A stretch of DNA of 64,000 nucleotides from Agapanthus africanus (Eukaryota > Streptophyta > Magnoliopsida > Asparagales > Amaryllidaceae), in contig JASDDO010000018.1 in NCBI GenBank assembly GCA_030015575.1, forward strand, positions 379,001,908-379,065,907, given 5' to 3'. A program made the translations under genes and the position numbers. Shown here one piece after another: positions 56,858 through 64,000 of the stretch. A model generated the notes under the pieces. It made no database searches and was not told where the DNA came from. It saw nothing but the letters and a program-made list of their open reading frames with translations. Position 1 is the stretch's first letter, and each line of letters starts with the position of its first letter.

Positions 56858-58982
56858 TGTTAGTTGTATGTATGCCCTAGAGGCCAGTATTGTACAGATT
56901 ATGTATATTATATTGGATGCTTGGACATATATAGAGATGACTTTCTTGCTCGACATGATAGTATGCTATCTGGTTGCTCTTTATCTTAACATGTACACTA
57001 GTCTCTTTATACTGTCTTATAGTTACATGTTGGTAAAGCCCTTAGGATTTGTACTTGACTACCTGGACTATGATGCAGATCATACTAGTGGGGACATGGT
57101 AGTCCATAAGTACATCCTTCAAGGTCCCTAGTCGTGGGTGTATCGAGACGGGGCATCGATATACTAGAGTAGACTAGCGTATACGCTTCTCGACCCATGT
57201 GATGGGCGATGGATGATCCCATATCCATTGGTGTTTGACATCAGAGATGGTATACGGGTGCTCAGTGGAGACTGGGTACACTGGACGGACTCGCCGAGAA
57301 CTCCCAGATGGTATTATACCTCATGTCAGATGGCAGTTCTCCGGTGACACTTGTACAGGTTAGTCTGTAGACCCGAGATCGTCATGGAGTCTTGTGTGAT
57401 TCCCACTGTGCTTTGATCTCCACCTTACCACGTCCATGAGGGCGTGCAAAACGGTGGTCTTTGGGTACAGTCCCGAGTCACATGGAGGCAATGAGCGATA
57501 GGAGGGGTTTCGTCTCTCCCGGTATTGGGGGTTGATGTTGCGCAGTGCTCGATTGGCCGTAACAGGGAAGTCCCTGGCCAGGGCTGATCAGAGATTTGCT
57601 GGTAAGTGTTACCAGTAGTTTCTCGACCCGTTACGAGCCTCACATCAGCACGACTTATCGGGTTATTGGGGTCTGACGTTTACCACCCCTAGACTTGATA
57701 TGCGACATATCAGACGAAGAGACCGGACTGAATGGTAAGTGTTACTGGTCGGATTCGCAGGAGTGTGAGCGGGCTAGCTCGTCGATCTTCTGATCGCTCA
57801 ATACCCGGGTGGCCGTTACGTTTGGCAGACCGCTTGCGGCTTGTGGGTGCTTGATATGATCATCATCTGCTACCGGCGTATTGACGAGTCTTTAGAGTCC
57901 TACACAGAGGTTTCCTGGCTCAAGCGAAACGAAATAGGAGCGCATATGAGATATGTGCAGGACCGAGAATAATGCGTGTATGTGATACCGCATTTCATTC
58001 TCGCGATATATGTTTCGAATGGTTATATTCGATATGACCTAGTTATCGAATCATTGATTCGATAATTCGATGCATTGAATACTAGTCGGTTATGTGCGAC
58101 ATGACCGGATCATTGAATCAAGTGTTGATTTAATGATTTAATGTATAATTATATATTTGATATATTACTTTACATTAACTAGTATTGGTTCACTTTAAAC
58201 GGATTTTTCTCACTTGATGCACATTGTATATGTGATATGCTTTAGTGCACTACTTTGTATCATGTTTGATGATGCTTGATCATATAGTTAAGTTTATAGA
58301 ATTAATCCATGGTTAATTTGATAATTAGGGTTTTGCATATTCATTTATTTATTTATTTGTTTATTTATTTATTTGAAATGAGTTATGATAAGAATGGTGG
58401 CTAAGTTTGTTTTATATTGAAGCTTCATGAAGCTTTGACTTTGCTAACCATCCTTATCTTCATGCTTAACCCTAACCCATCCAAGTGACCATGGTTAATT
58501 CTCTACACTTAACCCTAGTTCAAGTTATGATAAGTATTTGATTTAAATTTATTTTTATCACAAGACTTATCATATTCTTTTCTTGAGCTCATCTTCTTCT
58601 TCTTCTTCAAGCTTGCTACAACAATGGCAACTTGAGTTCTAGTGAGATAAATCCAATTCTAAAGTGAACCCACCTCCTATTTCTTCACCCTCTACCTCTT
58701 GCCAAGTTGTTTTGGGTGTTTACTTCACAAGTTTCACAAGTTTGTGAAGTCGGAGCTTGAGTTTGTGCAACCTCGACGTAGATCGTCTTTGACACAAAGC
58801 CGACGACCTATTCCGCACGTTTCTCCGATGAAGCCGTCACGAGAGTCCAAGCTTCAAGATGGACAGCGAGAAGACTTCGTTGCGGAGCCGTGGAGGTGGA
58901 TATCCGGATCTACAAAGGTTGTAATTTCCGTATCCTAGTAGTTAAGTGTTAACTAGCTTTTAGTTTCGCCTAGAATTCTAGC
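56858..58982 (+). repeat. C4 5' LTR, truncated at its 3' end
   Basis: About 2.1 kb of LTR. It matches the C1 and C3 LTRs in element sense up to CGCCTAGAATTCTAGC and then lacks the last ~120 bp that end CCTAGGAACCCTGCA in C1. Confidence 0.88.
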
Positions 58983-59507
58983 GACTTTGTTGACTATGTT
59001 AAGGGTCGTGCGGGTGGGTTTAATTCAATCGGGAAATGACGGGTTGAACTTGACTAGCACTTATGATTTGTTGACTATGTTAAGGTCATATAGCTGCTAG
59101 GGGCAAAAGATTATCGGGAATTTCAAGTGTTGAAATTTGCAATGAGATTGCATACCTTCTATGAGATAGTTGGATCCCGATACCCACTGCGAGTAAGAGT
59201 TACTCCTGGGAGAGTTTTATACATTACAATTAGCCGATCAAGTAGGTGTCTAGAAAGGTGTTAACGAGGTTACGCCTCTGGGAAAACGAGGTTTACAGTA
59301 ATTAGGTTCGTGCGAAAGCACGGGGGACCTCCCTCAAAGTACCGACACTGGCCTGGCTGAAAGATTGGCGAACTTGTAGTGTGTAATTAATCCCGGCTAG
59401 TCTTTCCTTTTAGGGTTTGGAGGAAGATTTGATAAAAAGCAGTGGGAGCCATCCTGATTAGATAAGATAATAACCAATCTGATCTTGCACGAGCATACGC
59501 TAAAGTG
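58983..59507 (+). other. C4 residual leader
   Basis: About 525 bp remain of the leader. It starts inside the second hairpin of the three-hairpin module (GACTTTGTTGACTATG), keeps the first hairpin (59054-59100) and continues to the polypyrimidine tract. No gag. Confidence 0.8.
59054..59100 (+). repeat. Remaining hairpin of the C4 module
   Basis: CTAGCA and TATGA arms pair with TCATA and TGCTAG around TTTGTTGACTATGTTAAGG, the sense-strand version of the loop in C1 to C3. Confidence 0.7.
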
Positions 59508-59528
59508 TTTTCTTCTCTCTCTCTCCAG
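59508..59528 (+). promoter_or_regulatory. Polypyrimidine tract and CAG upstream of C4 pol
   Basis: TTTTCTTCTCTCTCTCTCCAG followed by GTAGCGACC, 37 bp before the first in-frame ATG. It is conserved with C1 and C3 and looks like a 3' splice acceptor. Confidence 0.5.
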
Positions 59529-59564
59529 GTAGCGACCATTTCATGCCTTAATAAAGATAATAAT

Positions 59565-62500
59565 ATGGATGTATTGACTGAACCCGCATGTTATACTGTG
59601 CTGGGGAACGTTGGTTCCGTTCATTCTTATAAGAGTTATAGGAATGAACAGGATATAGGGGAATACCAGGATTCCCATGCCACCCGAATGAAGAAAGTAC
59701 ATGATGATGCATTTTCTTCGGGTGTGTTCGTTACTGAGAACTGTTTCTCCATTTGCTCTACGTCCTGGGTATTGGATACCGGGTCAGGATCCCATATATG
59801 TAATCAGTTACATGGGCTAAGGAAAGGTAGAGAACTTGGAGAAGGTGATAAAGACATTAGAGTTGGAAATGGTGCAATTGTTGCAGCTAAGACTGTCGGG
59901 GAATATCACCTTGTATTACCAACTGGTGATACATTGGTTCTGAATGAATGCTATTACATGCCGAACCTGATATGCAACATTATATCGGTTTCTTTATTGA
60001 GTAAAGAGGGATATAATTTTGTATTGCAGGACAATGTTATGAACATTTTCCGTGACCAAAAGTTGGTTGGATCAGGCACGTTATGCAATGGCATTTATGT
60101 TCTAAATCAATCAACAGTTCTGAGTATAACAAACACACACAAGAGGAAGAGTTCTGAACTCAACGAATCCTTCTTGTGGCATTGTAGACTGGGTCACATC
60201 AATGTGACACGACTGGCTAAGTTGCATAAAGATGGATATTTGAAACCTTTCGAATTTTCATCTTATGACACTTGCCAGTCATGTCTCAAAGGCAAGATGA
60301 CCAAGACTCCGTTTACGGGACACGGAGAAAGAGTTACCGAACTCTTAGGACTGATACATAGTGATGTATGTGGTCCCATGTTTACACATGCCAGGGATGG
60401 TTCTTCGTACTTCATTACATTCACTGACGATCTCTCTAGATTCGGATATGTGTTCCTAATGAAACACAAATCAGAAGCTTTTGAGAAATTTAGAGAATAT
60501 AAACAAGAAGTCGAGAACCAAACCGGAAAAAGTATTAAAATCCTTCGATCTGATCGAGGAGGTGAATACTTGAGCAATGAATTCCTGGACTTCCTAAAAG
60601 AGAATGGGATTCTCTCTCAGCTGACTCCTCCATATACACCACAGCACAACGGTGTATCTGAACGGAGGAACCGCACCCTATTAGATATGGTGCGCTCTAT
60701 GATGAGCACAGCTGAGTTACCTATTTCCTTCTGGGGATATGCGCTGGAGACAGCAGCATACCTATTGAATCAAGTTCCATCTAAATCTGTACCTACCACA
60801 CCATATGAGATATGGAGTGGGAAGAGACCATATTTTAAACGAGTTAAAATATGGGGTTGTCCGGCCTATGTCAAAAGACAAAATCCAGACAAACTCGAGG
60901 CACGGTCAGTTCTTTGCAAGTTTGTGGGATATCCTAAGAATTCCCAAGGATATTTATTCTACCATGCTGAAGAACAAAAAGTGTTTGTTTCTCAATATGC
61001 CACCTTTTTAGAAAAGGAATTTCTTGAAAAAGAAATTAGTGGCAAAGGGGTAGAGCTGGAAGAGGTTCCAGATACACAAACAGTAACTGAAGATTTAGTG
61101 GAACCAGAAGATTCAGTAGCTCCCAATGAACCTCAGCCTCTCCGCCGATCTAGTAGGGTTCCTCGCCAACCTGAGAGATACTACGGTTTTCTCATGGACG
61201 GTGGGAGCGAGGATTGCATCATGGAGGATGATGACCCAACTAGCTTCGAGCAGGCCATCACGAGTAGGGACTCAGTGAAATGGCTGGATGCTATGCGGTC
61301 CGAGATGGAATCCATGTACACCAACAAAGTATGGACTTTGGAAGTTGCTCCTGAAGGGGTAAAACCCATTGGGAGCAAGTGGATCTTCAAGAAGAAACTT
61401 GGTGTAGATGGGAAAGTGGAGACTTTCAAAGCTAGACTTGTAGCAAAGGGTTTTCGTCAAAGACCAGGTGTGGACTATGACGAGACCTTTTCTCCAGTGG
61501 CTATGCTTAAATCCATCCGAATCATGCTTGCCATTGCTGCCTTTCATGACTACGAAATCTGGCAAATGGATGTTAAGACCGCCTTTCTAAATGGTGATTT
61601 AGAAGAGTGCGTGTACATGACTCAGCCAGAGGGCTTCATAGACAGTGGGAGCAGCGGGAAGGTGTGCAAGCTGCTTAAATCCATTTATGGATTAAAGCAA
61701 GCATCGCGGAGTTGGAACATCTGCTTTGACGTCGTTATCAAAGAGTTTGATTTCGTCAAAAATCCAGATGAACCTTGTATCTACAAGAAGGTGGCAGAGA
61801 GTAAGGTTGTCTTCCTCGTATTGTACGTGGACGACATACTCTTGATAGGAAATGATATTCCTATGCTGCAATCGGTTAAGCTCTTCTTATCACAAAGATT
61901 CTCAATGAAAGATCTTTGTGATGCCTCCTGCATATTGGGAATCAGGATCTATAGAGATAGATCCAAACGGATTTTGGGATTGTCCCAATCCAGGTACATT
62001 GACACCATACTAAAGAGGTTTAGTATGGAAGAGTCCAAGCGTGGGAACATGCCCACGATCTCTGGAGTCACTCTCTCCAAAGAGATGTCTCCCAAGACTG
62101 ATTTGGAGAGAGCTCGCATGCAAGGGATACCCTATGCTTCGGCAGTAGGCTCTATCATGTATGCGATGCTATGTACCAGACCCGATGTAGCATACTCACT
62201 AAGTGTAGTGAGCAGGTATCAAGCTGATCCTGGAGAGAGTCACTGGACAGCTGTGAAGAGCATTCTCAAGTACTTGCGAAGGACTAGAGATATGTTCTTG
62301 GTGTATGGTAACGGAGAACTCCAAGTGGAGTCCTTTACCGATTCCAGCTTTCAGAGTGATAAGGACGACTCTAAGTCGTAGTCGGGCTTTGTCTTTACCC
62401 TTTACGGAGGGGCGGTTAGCTGGAAGAGTTCCAAGCAGGAAACCGTGGCAGACTCGACGATGGAGGCTGAATACATCGCTGCCAACGATGCTGCTAAAGA

Positions 62501-62810
62501 AGCTGTCTGGATCAAGAAGTTCATTTATGAACTTGGAGTGGTTCCATCCATTGAGCATCCAATACCTTTGTATTGTGATAACAATGGAGCGGTGGCTTTG
62601 GCCAAGGAACCCAGGTCCCATCAGCGGTCCAGGCATATTCTGAGGCGGTATCACCTGATCCGGGAGATAGTTGATCGCCGGGAGATCGAGGTCAGGAGAG
62701 TTGACACGAAGAACAACACGGCGGATCCACTCACGAAGGCCATTCCCCAGATACAGTTTGAGAGACTCTTCGAAATGCTCGGTATGAGATACTACAGCAG
62801 CTGGCCCTAG
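59565..62810 (+). CDS. C4 copia polyprotein (protease, integrase, RT, RNase H), one TAG in RNase H
   Basis: The first in-frame ATG is 59565 (MDVLTEPACY). The frame is open for 938 codons to TAG at 62379-62381, then continues in frame to TAG at 62808. Counting from that Met: protease DTGSGSH 71-77; zinc domain H206, H211, C237, C240; integrase D267, D330, E366 with the D35E spacing; RT catalytic D669 and YVDD 754-757; RNase H FTDSSF before the stop, with MEAEY and YCDNNGAV after it. The single stop lies between RNase H catalytic residues. There is no Gag at the N-terminus: the frame starts just before protease. All other catalytic residues are kept, so the enzyme was active until recently and could have served C1 and C3 in trans. 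Confidence 0.92.
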
Positions 62811-62824
62811 TGCAAGTGGGAGAT
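62811..62824 (+). other. C4 polypurine tract
   Basis: GTGCAAGTGGGAGAT directly before the 3' LTR, identical in core to those of C1 and C3. Confidence 0.9.
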
Positions 62825-64000
62825 TGTTAGTTGTATGTATGCCCTAGAGGCCAGTATTGTACAGATTATGTATATTATATTGGATGCTTGGACATATATA
62901 GAGATGACTTTCTTGCTCGACATGATAGTATGCTATCTGGTTGCTCTTTATCTTAACATGTACACTAGTCTCTTTATACTGTCTTATAGTTACATGTTGG
63001 TAAAGCCCTTAGGATTTGTACTTGACTACCTGGACTATGATGCAGATCATACTAGTGGGGACATGGTAGTCCATAAGTACATCCTTCAAGGTCCCTAGTC
63101 GTGGGTGTATCGAGACGGGGCATCGATATACCAGAGTAGACTGGCGTATACGCTTCTCGACCCATGTGATGGGCGATGGATGATCCCATATCCATTGGTG
63201 TTTGACATCAGAGATGGTATACGGGTGCTCAGTGGAGACTGGGTACACTGGACGGACTCGCCGAGAACTCCCAGATGGTATTATACCTCACGTCAGATGG
63301 CAGTTCTCAGGTGACACTTGTACAGGTTAGTCTGTAGACCCGAGATCGTCATGGAGTCTTGTGTGATTCCCACCGTGCTTTGATCTCCACCTTACCACGT
63401 CCATGAGGGCGTGCAAAACGGTGGTCTTTGGGTATAGTCCCGAGTCACATGGAGGCAATGAGCGATAGGAGGGGTTTCGTCTCTCCCGGTATTGGGGGTT
63501 GATGTTGCGCAGTGCTCGATTGGCCGTAACAGGGAAGTCCCTGGCCAGGGCTGATCAGAGATTTGCTGGTAAGTGTTACCAGTAGTTTCTCGACCCGTTA
63601 CGAGCCTCACATCAGCACGACTTATCGGGTTATTGGGGTCTGACGTTTACCACCCCTAGACTTGATATGCGACATATCAGACGAAGAGACCGGACTGAAT
63701 GGTAAGTGTTACTGGTCGGATTCGCAGGAGTGTGAGCGGGCTAGCTCGTCGATCTTCTGATCGCTCAATACCCGGGTGGCCGTTACGTTTGGCAGACCGC
63801 TTGCGGCTTGTGGGTGCTTGATATGATCATCATCTGCTACCGGCGTATTGACGAGTCTTTAGAGTCCTACACAGAGGTTTCCTGGCTCAAGCGAAACGAA
63901 ATAGGAGCGCATATGAGATATGTGCAGGACCGAGAATAATGCGTGTATGTGATACCGCATTTCATTCTCGCGATATATGTTTCGAATGGTTATATTCGAT
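62825..64000 (+). repeat. C4 3' LTR, cut by the window end
   Basis: The first 1,176 bp of the 3' LTR, aligned with 56858-58033 of the 5' LTR with only a few substitutions. Confidence 0.95.

Larger units (their letters stand above)
56858..64000 (+). mobile_element. C4: Ty1/copia LTR retrotransposon, plus strand, near-intact pol, 5' deletion, 3' LTR cut by window end
   Basis: The 5' LTR starts TGTTAGTTGTATG at 56858. The 3' LTR starts identically at 62825, right after a polypurine tract, and runs out of the window. Over the shared part the LTRs differ at only a few sites (for example near 57164, 57309 and 57355). A deletion joins the LTR near 58981 directly to leader sequence, removing the LTR end, the primer-binding site and about 2.6 kb of leader compared with C3. 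Without a primer site this copy cannot start reverse transcription of its own RNA. Confidence 0.93.

Noticed and set aside
56868..57131. 87-codon hydrophobic frame in the C4 LTRs (also 62835-63098)
   Set aside because: It lies in U3 of the LTR, is broken in C1 to C3 LTRs, and nothing suggests translation.

Overview
This window is repeat DNA from a plant nuclear genome, probably a large repeat-rich angiosperm. I find no host gene, tRNA gene, rRNA gene or CRISPR array. Almost every base belongs to one of seven LTR retrotransposons inserted into one another. I label them G1 (Ty3/gypsy chromovirus, Tekay-like), C1 to C4 (Ty1/copia) and T1 and T2 (gag-only gypsy elements of the Tat/Retand type).

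Layout. At 1-3751 is the end of the G1 polyprotein (gag end, protease, RT, RNase H, integrase, chromodomain), broken by frameshifts and stops. Its 3' LTR starts at 3752, is split by C1 (6861-17273, minus strand, target duplication TATTC) and resumes at 17279-17854. C2 (17901-40462, minus strand, target duplication CATCG) follows. T1 (23726-36681, plus strand, target duplication GTAAT) sits inside C2. At 40463 the sequence interrupted by C2 resumes with the primer-binding site and gag of T2. T2 also carries two antisense genes and a long array of inverted repeats. C3 (from 47557, minus strand) interrupts T2 upstream of its large antisense gene. C4 (56858 to the window end, plus strand) lies inside the right LTR of C3. 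By nesting, T2 is the oldest layer; G1, C2 and C3 are later; C1, T1 and C4 are later still.

Function. The only nearly intact enzyme gene is the C4 polyprotein (protease, integrase, RT, RNase H), with a single TAG in RNase H. C4 has lost the 3' end of its 5' LTR, its primer-binding site and most of its leader. C1 and C3 have decayed pol genes and share a nonsense codon, yet the two LTRs of C1 are almost identical, so C1 was probably mobilised in trans. T1 and T2 encode Gag but no visible pol.

Most unusual content. (1) T1 and T2 each carry a related small protein gene on the antisense strand. T2 also has a second antisense gene that reads as three exons with canonical splice sites, with an N-terminal region like the 'putative gypsy type transposon' domain. 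(2) T1, T2 and the copia leaders contain families of inverted repeats in which the two arms change together while loop and linker stay conserved. That is the pattern expected of selected hairpins: three ordered six-hairpin cassettes in T1, hairpins in T1 U5, a two-hairpin minisatellite in T2, and a three-hairpin module just upstream of copia pol. All hairpin, splice and promoter claims are read from sequence by eye and have not been computed or tested.
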